64,000 nucleotides of DNA from Undibacterium sp. CCC3.4 (lineage in GTDB: Bacteria > Pseudomonadota > Gammaproteobacteria > Burkholderiales > Burkholderiaceae_D), in the NCBI RefSeq assembly GCF_034347425.1, contig NZ_CP133779.1:1240001-1304000 (forward strand). The letters are read 5' to 3'. This document shows, in pieces, positions 44,880 to 54,565 of this stretch. The notes beneath the pieces are model-generated. The model worked only from the letters and a program-made list of their open reading frames with translations, was not told the origin of the DNA and searched no databases. Each line of letters opens with the position of its first letter. Within the stretch, counting starts at the first letter, position 1. Both the position numbers and the translations under genes were made by a program.

Positions 44880-46088
44880 TCAGAACTGGTGCGCCATCCC
44901 CAGTGAGAACGAGGTCGTGCGCAGCCCGCTTTGCGGGGTTTGGCCATCGCTCATCAAGGGCAAAGGATTGCCATTGATGACAATGGTGGAAGCACCGCGG
45001 TTGTTGAGCACGCCAAAGCGGGCATACAGTGCGGTACGCTTGGAGATCTCATAATCGTAGCCCAGCATAAGCCCGAGCGCGCTGCTGCCCTGGCCGGGGC
45101 TGGCATTGCGCGCGCGGCCTAACACTTCGCGATACACGAGAGAAGCGCGATAGTGATGGCGCGCGTGACGTACGATACTACCAAGTGTGTAGACGCGCGC
45201 ACTGGCATTGTCGGCACGGCGCGAACTCAGCTGCATCACCGATGAAGACAGCACCAGATCGCCATCGTCGTAAATCGCGGCCAAACCGCTGCTGTCGTTG
45301 CGCACGGCCGCAATCCCCTCGGCTTCCGAAGGCGTGCTCCAGGCTTGGTTATAACTGCCGGCCAAGTAGACATGACCGGCGGCGTAGGACAGCACGCCGC
45401 CGCGGTTGACGATGTTGGGACTGCCGACGGCATTCGCCGCGCCTTGGTCTTTAGTGGCCATCATAAATTGCGCTTCCACGCCATAGCGCCGTGGCGTGGT
45501 ATAGGTGATGGCACGCGCAACCCGACTCGGTGCCGCCATCGAACCGGCACCGAGATCGCTGTTGTAGCCGATGCCGGCAGTACCCTGGCTGGCACCACCA
45601 CCGACCCAGGAATAGACCGAGTTGGTTTCCACTGCGCCGAAGACATCGACAAACAAAGGCAAGGCGCTGGCCAATTGCTTACCAAAACGCAGCGTGCCGA
45701 ATTGGCGCGACTTCAGGCCTACCCACGATTCGCGATTGAACATGGATTTGCTGTCTTGCAACTTACCGGTATCACCGTACAAACCGCTTTCGTGGTTAAA
45801 TTCGACGGACAGATCGGCCGAGATATTTTCGCGACCGTACAAGCCCAACTTGGTGGTATGTTCACCGCCACTCTGTAAGCGCAGCGTGCTCGCGGCGTCG
45901 CCCGAACGGATGACATTGATGCCACTGTCGACACTGCCGTACAAAGCGACGCCACCGGCACTGAGACTGCCGTTATAGCGCGGCAGGTTGGCGGCCCGAT
46001 CCAGCAAGTACGATTCTGCGTAACTGTAAGCCGGCAGCGCACTCGCCGACAGCAAGGCGAGTGAACTGGTGATTTGTTTAATGCGCAT
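44880..46088 (-). CDS. Outer-membrane porin (Gram-negative trimeric type)
   Basis: This 402-residue protein has a signal peptide (about 24 residues, ending SYAES) and a mature barrel starting SLSAGGVALYGSVDSGINV. It shows repeated aromatic-bounded strands, SRQFGTLRFGKQ, and a C-terminal aromatic strand ending MAHQF, the signal for barrel insertion. This is typical of betaproteobacterial porins. ATG 46088 has GGAGACC in front. It lies 53 bases after the amidohydrolase gene, so it probably serves uptake of that enzyme's substrate. Confidence 0.9.
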   Translation of the reverse strand: MRIKQITSSLALLSASALPAYSYAESYLLDRAANLPRYNGSLSAGGVALYGSVDSGINVIRSGDAASTLRLQSGGEHTTKLGLYGRENISADLSVEFNHESGLYGDTGKLQDSKSMFNRESWVGLKSRQFGTLRFGKQLASALPLFVDVFGAVETNSVYSWVGGGASQGTAGIGYNSDLGAGSMAAPSRVARAITYTTPRRYGVEAQFMMATKDQGAANAVGSPNIVNRGGVLSYAAGHVYLAGSYNQAWSTPSEAEGIAAVRNDSSGLAAIYDDGDLVLSSSVMQLSSRRADNASARVYTLGSIVRHARHHYRASLVYREVLGRARNASPGQGSSALGLMLGYDYEISKRTALYARFGVLNNRGASTIVINGNPLPLMSDGQTPQSGLRTTSFSLGMAHQF

Positions 46089-46141
46089 TCTGGTCTCCAT
46101 CATTATTGCGTGTTTTGTAGTTTGTAATAGCAAGATACTCA

Positions 46142-47320
46142 CTACACCAGATAGCGCTCGACCAAATGGCTCCAATAGCTCGCGCCCAGCGTCAGCGCTT
46201 GATCATTGAAATCGTAACCAGGATTGTGCACCATGCAAGCACCCTGTTGGTCTATGCCGTTGCCGAGTAAAACGTAGCAACCAGGCACTTTCTCCAGCAT
46301 CCATGAGAAGTCTTCGCTGCCTAGCAATCCTGATGGCATTTCAATGACTTGCTCGCGACCGAGCATATCGATCAGCAGTTGGCGCGCAAAATCAGTCTCC
46401 GCTGGGGCGTTCATCAACACGCAGGAGATCGGGCTGATCTCAATCTCGGCCCGCACGCCGAAACTGGCGGCCTGGGCCGTGACGAGTTCGTGCAAACGCC
46501 GGGCGACCAAGGCTTGCACCTGCGGATTCATGGTGCGGATAGTGAGCAGCAAGGTCGCCGTGGGCGGTATCACATTGGCGGCGGTGCCGGCATTGAGTGC
46601 GCCGACGGTGATGACGGCGGTTTCATCGGCGGCCACGTTACGCGACACGATTGTTTGCAAAGCCATCACGATACTGGCGGCAGCGACGATGGGGTCGTGG
46701 CCGAAATGCGGCATGGCCCCGTGCGTGCCCTTGCCGTGTAAAGTGATTTTGACCGAATCAGACGAGGCGGCGGCGGCACCGGTGCGCAGCGCGAACTGAC
46801 CGACCGCAACGCCGGGAGCGTTATGCAGCGCAAACACGGCGTCGCACGGGAAGCGCTCGAACAAGCCGTCAGCGATCATGCGCGGGGCACCGCCTAAGCC
46901 CTCTTCGGCCGGCTGAAAAATCAGATTGAGTACCCCGTTGAAAGCACGGCTGTGCGCCAGATAATGGGCTGCTGCCAGCAATACCGCAGTGTGGCCATCG
47001 TGGCCGCAGGCATGCATTTTGCCATCGATCCGACTGGCATACGGTAAACCGGTCTGCTCGTGAATTGGCAAAGCATCCATATCAGCGCGAATGCCGATGC
47101 GCTTACTGCCGTTACCAACTTTTAATTGGCCAACCACGCCGGTGCCACCGATACCCGTGCTGACCGTGTAACCCCATGCACTGAGGCGATCCGCTACCAG
47201 GCGACTGGTTTCAAATTCTTCAAAGCCGATTTCCGGATGGGCGTGTATGCGTCGACGTAATTGTATGAATTCGTCGGCGTTGGCTGCAATTTCAGCAATA
47301 ATAGGAAAGGCTGCTGGCAC
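46142..47320 (-). CDS. M20-family amidohydrolase (hippurate hydrolase-like)
   Basis: This 392-residue protein has the M20D metal motifs: IGIRADMDALPI, MHACGHDGHTAVLLAAA and FQPAEEGLGGA, plus FALHNAPGVAVGQFALRTG. Relatives hydrolyse hippurate, N-acetyl amino acids or indole-3-acetyl amino acids. The start is a GTG at 47320 with GAGGAG eight bases before it. It heads a likely operon with a porin and an MFS carrier, opposite a LysR-type gene. No signal peptide is present, so cleavage takes place in the cytoplasm. Confidence 0.9.
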   Translation of the reverse strand: MPAAFPIIAEIAANADEFIQLRRRIHAHPEIGFEEFETSRLVADRLSAWGYTVSTGIGGTGVVGQLKVGNGSKRIGIRADMDALPIHEQTGLPYASRIDGKMHACGHDGHTAVLLAAAHYLAHSRAFNGVLNLIFQPAEEGLGGAPRMIADGLFERFPCDAVFALHNAPGVAVGQFALRTGAAAASSDSVKITLHGKGTHGAMPHFGHDPIVAAASIVMALQTIVSRNVAADETAVITVGALNAGTAANVIPPTATLLLTIRTMNPQVQALVARRLHELVTAQAASFGVRAEIEISPISCVLMNAPAETDFARQLLIDMLGREQVIEMPSGLLGSEDFSWMLEKVPGCYVLLGNGIDQQGACMVHNPGYDFNDQALTLGASYWSHLVERYLV

Positions 47321-47491
47321 TGAAATACTCCTCGATAAAGTTCAGGGGTGAGAACGGCGGATAGAAACAAAGCGCGCCGCTTGTGGCATGATGATTTTGT
47401 TGGAATTACTTAAAAACGAATACGCACAATTTTTCATCACGATAAGTAACGCTTATCGAAGCAATAGTGCGGCTTATCATTTGCACCAAAT

Positions 47492-48400
47492 ATGAAACCT
47501 AATCAATTACGCGCACTCGTCGCCATCGCTGAGCACGGCAGCATCCATGCGGCCGCGCGCGCGTTATGCCTGACCCAGCCGGCCGTCACCAAGGCGATCC
47601 ACGAATTGGAAGCGCACTTGGGCCTGAGCCTGCTTAACCGGCAATCGCGCGGCGTGACCTTTACCGAACCGGGCCGCGTCGTGTTGGCCCGAGCGCGCTT
47701 GATCGTGCGCGAATTTGAACGCGTACAGGAAGAAGTCGGTCTGCTCAAAGGGACCAGTGCCGGGCGACTGATGATAGGGGTGACGCCGCTGGCCGGCCTG
47801 ACCGTGTTGCCGAAAGCTTTTCAGCAGTTCCGCGCGGTATGTCCCGATATTGAATTGAATTTTCTGGAATTTTCGGCCGACAAGCTCGACGAACATTTGC
47901 GTTGTGGCACGCTCGATTTCGCCGTCGGCGCACTACCTGATTTGCGCCGTCATACGGCCACCAAAAATCGCCATCTCTTGTCACTGCCGACCTCGCTGGC
48001 GGTACGCCGCGGCAGCCCGCTATGTGACTGCCGCAGTTTGGCGCAGTTACAGAAGGCCGAATGGCTGCACACTGAAGTGAGCAGCCATTTTGAGTTATTT
48101 CTGGCCGAACTGTTCCAGCAGCACGGTCTGCCGCCACCACGCCGCATCACACGCTGCAGTTCGCAATCGCTGTTTCTAAGCTTGGCCTTGGAAGCCGACG
48201 TGGTTATTTTTTGGTCGCAATTCTCGCTGCTGCTGCCAGCCTTGCGCGAACAATTAAGCCCGCTGCAACTCGATACGGTGCTGCCGCATCTCGGTTTGCA
48301 TTTGATGCAGCGCGAAGATGGCTTGCTAACCCCAAGCGCAGAATATTTCATCCGTTGTATAGAACAAGTTGCCGCTGAGGCTAGGGAAGCGCAGATTTAA
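47492..48400 (+). CDS. LysR-family transcriptional regulator
   Basis: This 302-residue protein has an N-terminal helix-turn-helix (GSIHAAARALCLTQPAVTKAI) followed by a substrate-binding-like domain from about residue 90. It is divergent from the amidohydrolase-porin-MFS cluster with a 171-base shared region, so it is the likely regulator of that cluster. The effector is unknown. Confidence 0.87.
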   Translation: MKPNQLRALVAIAEHGSIHAAARALCLTQPAVTKAIHELEAHLGLSLLNRQSRGVTFTEPGRVVLARARLIVREFERVQEEVGLLKGTSAGRLMIGVTPLAGLTVLPKAFQQFRAVCPDIELNFLEFSADKLDEHLRCGTLDFAVGALPDLRRHTATKNRHLLSLPTSLAVRRGSPLCDCRSLAQLQKAEWLHTEVSSHFELFLAELFQQHGLPPPRRITRCSSQSLFLSLALEADVVIFWSQFSLLLPALREQLSPLQLDTVLPHLGLHLMQREDGLLTPSAEYFIRCIEQVAAEAREAQI

Positions 48401-48583
48401 TCCATGCGGTTTGCCCCACCCGTGTTTTTTTGCAACGCAGCATATGTCTTTCTATATGAGTTTTTCATCGTGGTAAGCTACGCGCAGAATTGACAAAATT
48501 CGCATCATTCCTCGACTTGCACTGAAAACTATTTTGCGGCATCAGGAACAATATCTCTATACCAATGACAATATGGACGGCAA

Positions 48584-50113
48584 ATGAATAATATTCAAAC
48601 ACCAGTGCGTCACACGATTCTCGGCCATCCTGAGAGCCTGTTCGTACTGTTCTTTACAGAAATGTGGGAACGCTTTTCTTACTACGGCATGCGTGCACTG
48701 CTGGTCTTATTTCTGGTAACAGAAACCGCCAAGGGCGGCTGGGGCTGGAGTCGTGCCGACGCCACCGCTCTCTACGGCTGGTACACCGGCTTGGTGTATT
48801 TAACGCCGATTTTAGGTGGCTATCTGGCCGATAAATTCCTCGGCAGCCGACGCGCGGTGGTCTTGGGCGGCTTCATAATTGCTGCCGGGCATGCCTCTTT
48901 ACTGTTCGATACACCAACCATGTTCTACGTCGGCTTGACGCTGGTCGTGGCGGGTACCGGCCTGTTCAAACCGAATATTTCCGCCATCGTCGGCCAACTG
49001 TATGGCAAAGACAATGAAGCTGGTCGTGACGGTGGCTATACGCTGTTTTATATGGGCGTCAATTCCGGTGCGTTTTTCGGTATTTTGCTGTGCGGTTATG
49101 TCGGCGAAAAAATCTCTTGGCCTATGGGTTTCGGCTTGGCCGGTGCCTTCATGCTGCTTGGCGCTGCGCAATTTTATTTCGGTCAAGGCATTTTCGGTGA
49201 TATCGGACTGGCCAAATCGCAACAGACCGGTCCGGCCGAGGCCATCGAAGAAGCCGAGCCGCATATCGTGGCCGACCGCTTGAAAGCAATCTGCGTGTTT
49301 TCCTTCTTCACAATTTTCTTTTGGTTCGCGTTTGAGCAAGCCGGCGGTTCGATGACGATTTTTGCCGCCGACTATACCGACCGTAGCTTGAGCGGCACCA
49401 GTGGCTTGATATTTAAGATCGTCAATAGCCTGATCACGGTGATCCCGACCATCATTCTGTCTTGGTTGTTGGTTAAATTGTTTTATGGCACAGCAAAACG
49501 CTATTTATTGTCGAATTTGCTGCTGTTGCTGTGTATAACGGCAATCTGGGCAATGGTGATCTGGATGCTCTCGCGTGAATTTTCGCTCGACCACTCGGCC
49601 ATACCAGCCACTTGGTTCGGCATTCTGAACTCATTCTTCCTGGTTATTTTGGCCCCGATGTTTTCCAAAATGTGGGAAAAACACTGGAATCCTAGCGGCC
49701 CGGTCAAGTTCGGCGTCGGTTTGATCTTACTCGGACTCGGCTTTGCGGCACTATCTTATGGTTCGGCACAAATTCCGGCCGGTGCAAAAACAGCCTCGGT
49801 CAGCATGGTCTTCCTGATCGCCGCCTACTGGTTCCATACCATGGGCGAATTATGCCTTTCGCCGGTAGGCTTGTCGTATATCAGTAAATTAGCCCCGCCG
49901 CGTTTGCTCGGCCTGATGTTCGGCGTGTGGTTTCTCAATGCCGCATTGGCGAACAAACTGGCCGGCATGACCGGCAGTTACATCGATGCGATTTCGGAAA
50001 CCTACTCGCTTTCGACCTTCTTCCTCATTTTTACCATCATCCCCATTGCTGCCGGTTTGGTATTGATGAGTTTGAATGCTTGGATGAAAAAGAAAATGCA
50101 CGGCGTGCATTGA
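48584..50113 (+). CDS. POT/PTR-family peptide:proton symporter
   Basis: This 509-residue membrane protein has about fourteen hydrophobic segments. The POT signature is clear: FFTEMWERFSYYGMRALLVLF (the E-x-x-ER-type motif in helix 1) and GGYLADKFLGSRRAV. Members import di- and tripeptides with protons. It lies behind the LysR gene on the same strand with a 183-base gap, so it probably has its own promoter. A terminator follows the stop codon. Confidence 0.9.
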   Translation: MNNIQTPVRHTILGHPESLFVLFFTEMWERFSYYGMRALLVLFLVTETAKGGWGWSRADATALYGWYTGLVYLTPILGGYLADKFLGSRRAVVLGGFIIAAGHASLLFDTPTMFYVGLTLVVAGTGLFKPNISAIVGQLYGKDNEAGRDGGYTLFYMGVNSGAFFGILLCGYVGEKISWPMGFGLAGAFMLLGAAQFYFGQGIFGDIGLAKSQQTGPAEAIEEAEPHIVADRLKAICVFSFFTIFFWFAFEQAGGSMTIFAADYTDRSLSGTSGLIFKIVNSLITVIPTIILSWLLVKLFYGTAKRYLLSNLLLLLCITAIWAMVIWMLSREFSLDHSAIPATWFGILNSFFLVILAPMFSKMWEKHWNPSGPVKFGVGLILLGLGFAALSYGSAQIPAGAKTASVSMVFLIAAYWFHTMGELCLSPVGLSYISKLAPPRLLGLMFGVWFLNAALANKLAGMTGSYIDAISETYSLSTFFLIFTIIPIAAGLVLMSLNAWMKKKMHGVH

Positions 50114-50130
50114 CGCGCATTGCGCCCAAA

Positions 50131-50163
50131 AAAAATCCTCAACCTTAGTTGAGGATTTTTTTT
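50131..50163. terminator. Bidirectional terminator
   Basis: AAATCCTCAAC and GTTGAGGATTT pair across a four-base loop with A- and T-tracts. It separates the convergent peptide transporter and thiolase genes. Confidence 0.92.
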
Positions 50164-50173
50164 GCCGTCTGAC

Positions 50174-51349
50174 TTAACGTTCGATTGCCAGTGCCACGCC
50201 CATGCCGCCACCGATACACAAGCTGGCCAAGCCTTTTTTCGCATCGGTACGTATCATTTCATGGATCAAACTGACCAAAATACGGCAGCCTGAGGCACCG
50301 ATAGGATGACCGATAGCAATGGCGCCGCCATTGACATTGATCTTGCTGGTATCCCAAGCCATTTCCTTATTGACAGCAATCGCTTGGGCCGCAAAGGCTT
50401 CGTTGATTTCCATCAAATCGAGGTCGGCGTGAGTCCAACCGGCTTTTTTCAGACACAACTGAGCAGCTGGAACCGGTCCCATGCCCATGATGCTAGGATC
50501 AATCCCGGCCGAGGCATAGGCTTTAATGCGCGCCAGCACTGGCAAACCGAGTGCGGCCGCTTTGGCAGCCGACATCATGATCACTGCAGCCGCGCCGTCA
50601 TTGAGACCGGAAGCATTGCCAGCAGTCACGGTGCCATTCTTGTCGAAGGCTGGACGCAAAGACGAAAGCGACTCAAGCGTGGCACCGTGCTTGATGAATT
50701 CATCGGTATCAAACACGATGCTGCCTTTTTTACTGACGATTTCAACCGGGATAATTTCATCCTTGAATTTGCCAGCTTTCTGGGCTGCTTCGGCTTTGTT
50801 TTGTGATGCCAAGGCAAACAAATCCTGCTCTTCGCGCGTCACGCTGTATTTTTTTGCGACATTTTCTGCCGTGATGCCCATATGGTATTGGTTATACACA
50901 TCCCACAAGCCATCGACGATCATGGTGTCGACCAACTTGGTGTCACCCATACGGAAACCATCGCGTGAACCATTGAGCACGTGTGGCGAAGCGCTCATGT
51001 TTTCCTGACCACCGGCGATGATGACATCCGCATCACCCGCCTTGATTGCCTGCGCGGCCAAGTGCGTCGCTTTCAAACCGCTGCCGCAGACTTTATTGAT
51101 GGTCATGGCTGGAACCATGGCTGGTAAACCGGCCTTGATCACGGCTTGACGTGCGGCATTCTGGCCCACGCCGGCAGTCAACACTTGACCGAGCAATACT
51201 TCATTGACTTCTTCGCCGCTCAAGCCGATTTTGGCGAGCAAACCCTTGATGACGATGGCACCGAGTTCTGAGGCGGGGATTTTTGACAAAGAACCACCGA
51301 ATTTACCTACAGCGGTACGGCCGGCAGCTACGATAACGACGTCTTGCAT
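50174..51349 (-). CDS. phaA: Acetyl-CoA C-acetyltransferase (thiolase)
   Basis: This 391-residue enzyme condenses two acetyl-CoA into acetoacetyl-CoA, the first step to polyhydroxybutyrate. It can also run in the reverse direction. Thiolase landmarks are present: Cys88 in [10 protein letters not shown], His348 in IGHPIGASG and Cys378 in SLCIGGGMG. The start ([19 protein letters not shown]) is typical of PhaA/AtoB. A phasin gene lies just upstream on the same strand, which favours the PHB role, but phaB and phaC are not in this window. Confidence 0.85.
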   Translation of the reverse strand: MQDVVIVAAGRTAVGKFGGSLSKIPASELGAIVIKGLLAKIGLSGEEVNEVLLGQVLTAGVGQNAARQAVIKAGLPAMVPAMTINKVCGSGLKATHLAAQAIKAGDADVIIAGGQENMSASPHVLNGSRDGFRMGDTKLVDTMIVDGLWDVYNQYHMGITAENVAKKYSVTREEQDLFALASQNKAEAAQKAGKFKDEIIPVEIVSKKGSIVFDTDEFIKHGATLESLSSLRPAFDKNGTVTAGNASGLNDGAAAVIMMSAAKAAALGLPVLARIKAYASAGIDPSIMGMGPVPAAQLCLKKAGWTHADLDLMEINEAFAAQAIAVNKEMAWDTSKINVNGGAIAIGHPIGASGCRILVSLIHEMIRTDAKKGLASLCIGGGMGVALAIER

Positions 51350-51466
51350 AAAAATTCTCCTGTTTTTTCAAAAAATGCAGCACAGTCAGCGTACCGTTTT
51401 GTTAGCAACGCGACTACCCTACAGAGTACACCAGCTCTAGCCTGTGTAAGCTCCAAGGCAAAAAAA

Positions 51467-51495
51467 AAGCTCCTGCCGGTAACAGGAGCCTTTCT
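51467..51495 (-). terminator. Terminator of the phasin gene
   Basis: On the minus strand GGCTCCTG and CAGGAGC-T pair over a seven-base loop, followed by nine or more Ts. It lies 33 bases after the phasin stop codon. Confidence 0.85.
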
Positions 51496-51527
51496 ATCAG
51501 CGCTTGAAGAACACGCTGTAAATCAAT

Positions 51528-52088
51528 TTATTTCTTTTTGCCTGTGGCTTTTTCAGCAGCTTGGGTGAATTGCTGAGTTGCTTTGCTCAGGTTTTCTTCC
51601 AAAGTTTGCACAGCTTGTTTCGTTGTTTTCGACAATTGTTCGTAGCCGGCGTTAATATTGCCAACAACAGATTTCAGTGCAACAACAGCTTGTTCCGAAC
51701 CGGCAGGAGCATTTTTAGTGACTTCGTCGATCAAGGAGATGACTTTAGTGTTTGTTTCAGCGATATGGGCTTCAACCGCTTTCGTGAATTCTTGCTGAGT
51801 AGCATTAGTGATACTGGCCAAGTGACGACCATATGCCAAGGCTTTTTCAGCGCTTGGTTGAGCTTGAGCAGCTGTCAAAGTGAAGAATTCTTGTGGGTCT
51901 TTCGCGCTCAACAATTGTTTTGCAGCAGCAGTGCTTTCTTCGAAGCTCGCTTTGGCAGCGTTAACATTCAAGGAAAACAATTGTTCGAAGCCTTCGAAAG
52001 CTTTTTTGTTCAAGGCTGTCACGGAAGCGAATTGGGCTTCTAGGCTAGCTTTAGTCGAGGCGATAAATTGTTCTGGTGTAGTAGTCAT
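51528..52088 (-). CDS. phaP: Phasin (polyhydroxyalkanoate granule protein)
   Basis: This 186-residue protein is helical, without a signal peptide, and rich in Ala, Gln, Glu and Lys. It has the phasin pattern: MTTTPEQFIASTKASLEAQF, then FEGFEQLFSLNVNAAKASFE, then AKDPQEFFTLTAAQAQPSAEKALAYGRH. Phasins coat PHA granules and limit their size. A Lys-rich end (ATGKKK) is present. It has its own terminator, separating it from the downstream thiolase gene. AT-rich DNA upstream may hold the promoter. Confidence 0.93.
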   Translation of the reverse strand: MTTTPEQFIASTKASLEAQFASVTALNKKAFEGFEQLFSLNVNAAKASFEESTAAAKQLLSAKDPQEFFTLTAAQAQPSAEKALAYGRHLASITNATQQEFTKAVEAHIAETNTKVISLIDEVTKNAPAGSEQAVVALKSVVGNINAGYEQLSKTTKQAVQTLEENLSKATQQFTQAAEKATGKKK

Positions 52089-52223
52089 AACATTCTCCGT
52101 TTGGAAGTAGGGTAATCGGCAGCGCTATCAACAAATTTTCGAATGGTGCACCGCAACAAACCCGATTTTACACCAGCCGTAAAAAACGTCAAGCTTTTTT
52201 TGTGCGACGCAACAAAATGAACT

Positions 52224-52237
52224 AAATGATATCATTT
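52224..52237. promoter_or_regulatory. 14-bp perfect palindrome between phasin and ogt genes
   Basis: AAATGATATCATTT is a perfect palindrome inside an AT-rich stretch 13 bases beyond the end of ogt and 136 bases upstream of phaP. It may be an operator, though no known regulator is suggested. Confidence 0.3.
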
Positions 52238-52249
52238 ATTATTTTAGCA

Positions 52250-52792
52250 CTAAGCCTGATGCGGGTTTGCGGCCGATATCATGTTTTCAGGCCGGTAAAA
52301 CGGTGTTGAAAACTGATGTTTTTTTGCCTCAAAGGCAAGTAAATCCTGTTTATTCTGCAGCCCGCCGGCATAGCCACTCAGTGCGCCGCTGGCGGCGATC
52401 ACGCGGTGGCAAGGAATCAGGATGGAGAGTGGATTACGAGCATTGGCCGAACCGACGGCACGCACCGCGCCGGGCTTGCCTATGCTTTGCGCCAACTCGC
52501 TGTAGCTGCGGGTTACTCCGGCTGGGATGGTTTGCAGCGCACGCCAGACCGTTTGTTGGAATGCCGTGCCGCCACTGATATCGAGGGGTAAATCAAAGGC
52601 GACGCGGATGCCAGCAAAATATTGCTGTAATTGCAATTCCGCAGCCAACAACAAGGGATGCTCTGGCGCAGAGTGCCAAGCGGCGCTGCCTTTGAAATGC
52701 CGATGTGATTCAAAGTAGACACCGCTGATGCCCTGTGTGCTGGCGGCAATCAATAGCGGGCCCAGCGGACTGGCGTAAGTGAGCATGTTCAT
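52250..52792 (-). CDS. ogt: Methylated-DNA-protein-cysteine methyltransferase
   Basis: This 180-residue protein removes O6-alkyl groups from guanine in DNA by transfer to its own cysteine. The active site is Cys128 in ILIPCHRV, preceded by the helix-turn-helix segment TRSYSELAQSIGKPGAVRAVGSANARNP. ATG 52792 (AAGGAAAAC upstream) overlaps the stop codon of the Ada/AlkA-type gene by four bases, so the two are probably co-translated. Confidence 0.93.
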   Translation of the reverse strand: MNMLTYASPLGPLLIAASTQGISGVYFESHRHFKGSAAWHSAPEHPLLLAAELQLQQYFAGIRVAFDLPLDISGGTAFQQTVWRALQTIPAGVTRSYSELAQSIGKPGAVRAVGSANARNPLSILIPCHRVIAASGALSGYAGGLQNKQDLLAFEAKKHQFSTPFYRPENMISAANPHQA

Positions 52793-54309
52793 AAGTTTTC
52801 CTTCTTGTGAGCTGACGCAGCATCCGCGCTCAGCGATTGCCACAGCAGCAGAGCCGCATACGAGCGCCACGGTGACCAGTCGGCTGAGCGCGCCAGTAAT
52901 TGTTTTTCACTACAACGCGGACTCGGCGCGGGAGCGAGCTGCGCCGCAGCTTTTTGCAAGCCGAGATCACCGGCAGGAAAGGCATCGGGAAAACGCATGG
53001 CACGCATGGCAACGTATTGGGCCGTCCACTCACCGATGCCACGCAAAGCTTTCATCTTCGCGATCCATTCATCTTGCGAGCCTGGCCGCTCAAAACCGTT
53101 CTCTAAAGCAAACTGCGCCACCACTTGCAGCGTCGCCGCACGAGCACCAGGCATGCCGAGACCGGCCAAGTCGGAAATGGAGGCGGCAAGCAATTGTTGC
53201 GGCGTCGGGAAATGCCTGTTCACTTCGGCAAATGGCGTCCGCACCACATCGCCGAAACGCCCGACCAAACGACCGGCTACGGTACTGGCACCGGCCACAC
53301 TGACCTGCTGACCGAGCACGGCCCGCAGTGCCAGCTCGAAACAATCAAAGGTCCCCGGCACACGCAAGCCTGGCGTGGCAGCCAATTGGAGCGCGAGCAT
53401 GCTGTCTTTCTGCAACTGTTGTTCTATGCTGTCGGGATTGGCTTCCAAATCAAATTGCTCGCGTATTCTGGCCAATACGCTCAATACCACCGGCACCAGA
53501 GTCGGCGCCAGTTCGACGCATAACTGATGACTTTTTTCACTATGGCTGACTTTCAACCAGCCGCTGTAGGCACCGATACGCACGCTGCGCACATACGCCA
53601 GCCCCTTGCCATCGACGATCACCGCTTCGAGTCCGTGCATGGCGCGGCCGCGCAAATATTGCATCAAGGCGTCCCACGCATAGGGTGGACGATACGCCAA
53701 GCGCAGGCAAATGCCACCGCCGGGCGCGCTGCTGCTGCGACGCATGGCCCCGGGTGCCATGCCATAGCGTTGTAAAAACAGGGCATTGAAACGTCGCACG
53801 CTGCCGAAACCGGCCGCATAGGCGAGTTCGGTCAAGCTTAATGACGTCTCGTGCAGTAATTTTTTAGCAAACAACAAGCGTTGAGTTTGCGCCAACTCCA
53901 CCGGCGTGACACCGAATTCCTGCAGCACCACCCTTCGCATCTGTCGCGACGACAGCCCGACTTGCTGCGCCAAGACTTCGACACTGATGTCGTTCAATGC
54001 GCCATCGGCGATCCGTTTCCAAATTGCATGAGCCAGATTTTGTTGCAGCGCATACGGTGCCAACTCAGGGCGACAGCGCAGACAGGGGCGAAAGCCGGCC
54101 GCCTCGGCAGCGGCGGCGTAGCGAAAGAAGGTACAGGAGCTTGCACGCGGGGTTTTTGCCGGACAAATCGGCCGACAGTAAATACCGGTGGTTTTGACAC
54201 CGGTAAAGAAGACACCATCAAAACGGCTGTCTCTGGCCTCCAATGCGCGGTAGCAATGCTCGCCGTCGATGGCCGGTGCTGCCTGGCTTGGCGTAAGGGA
54301 CAATGGCAT
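52789..54309 (-). CDS. Ada-AlkA fusion: alkylation-response regulator and 3-methyladenine glycosylase
   Basis: This 506-residue protein has three parts. Residues 15-85 are the Ada zinc domain with Cys45, Cys49, Cys76 and Cys79 (YCRPICP and RPCLRCRP), which accepts methyl groups from phosphotriesters. Residues 95-185 are an AraC-type DNA-binding domain (VEVLAQQVGLSSRQMRRVV). The remainder is an AlkA glycosylase with the helix-hairpin-helix LRGIGEWTAQYVAMRAM and catalytic Asp in PAGDLGL. It senses methyl damage, activates repair genes and excises alkylated bases. ATG 54309 follows an AGG ribosome site, and a second ATG lies at 54333. It is coupled to ogt. Confidence 0.92.
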   Translation of the reverse strand: MPLSLTPSQAAPAIDGEHCYRALEARDSRFDGVFFTGVKTTGIYCRPICPAKTPRASSCTFFRYAAAAEAAGFRPCLRCRPELAPYALQQNLAHAIWKRIADGALNDISVEVLAQQVGLSSRQMRRVVLQEFGVTPVELAQTQRLLFAKKLLHETSLSLTELAYAAGFGSVRRFNALFLQRYGMAPGAMRRSSSAPGGGICLRLAYRPPYAWDALMQYLRGRAMHGLEAVIVDGKGLAYVRSVRIGAYSGWLKVSHSEKSHQLCVELAPTLVPVVLSVLARIREQFDLEANPDSIEQQLQKDSMLALQLAATPGLRVPGTFDCFELALRAVLGQQVSVAGASTVAGRLVGRFGDVVRTPFAEVNRHFPTPQQLLAASISDLAGLGMPGARAATLQVVAQFALENGFERPGSQDEWIAKMKALRGIGEWTAQYVAMRAMRFPDAFPAGDLGLQKAAAQLAPAPSPRCSEKQLLARSADWSPWRSYAALLLWQSLSADAASAHKKENL

Positions 54310-54413
54310 AGTAAGACCTGCTCCGGTGTGCATAGTCGGAAGGCGCCGACGGCGCTGTATAGCTTCCTTTATACGCGGCCCGGCCCTCTGCTTCCAGCCA
54401 TTTTCGGACGCCA

Positions 54414-54441
54414 CTAAAAAAAACCGCAGACTGGCTGCGGT
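54414..54441 (-). terminator. Terminator of the TonB-domain protein gene
   Basis: On the minus strand CCGCAG and CTGCGG pair over a five-base loop, followed by a run of Ts. It separates this gene from the alkylation-repair pair. Confidence 0.75.
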
Positions 54442-54565
54442 GGGTTCGAGCAGACGACGCGGACAACTACGCAAGAATGACGAGGCGAGAGCATGGGGGA
54501 GTGACATGTCTGCCGTTAGAGTAATGATACCGACTGAAAACCCTAGTCAGGTTTTTGATGAGGGC

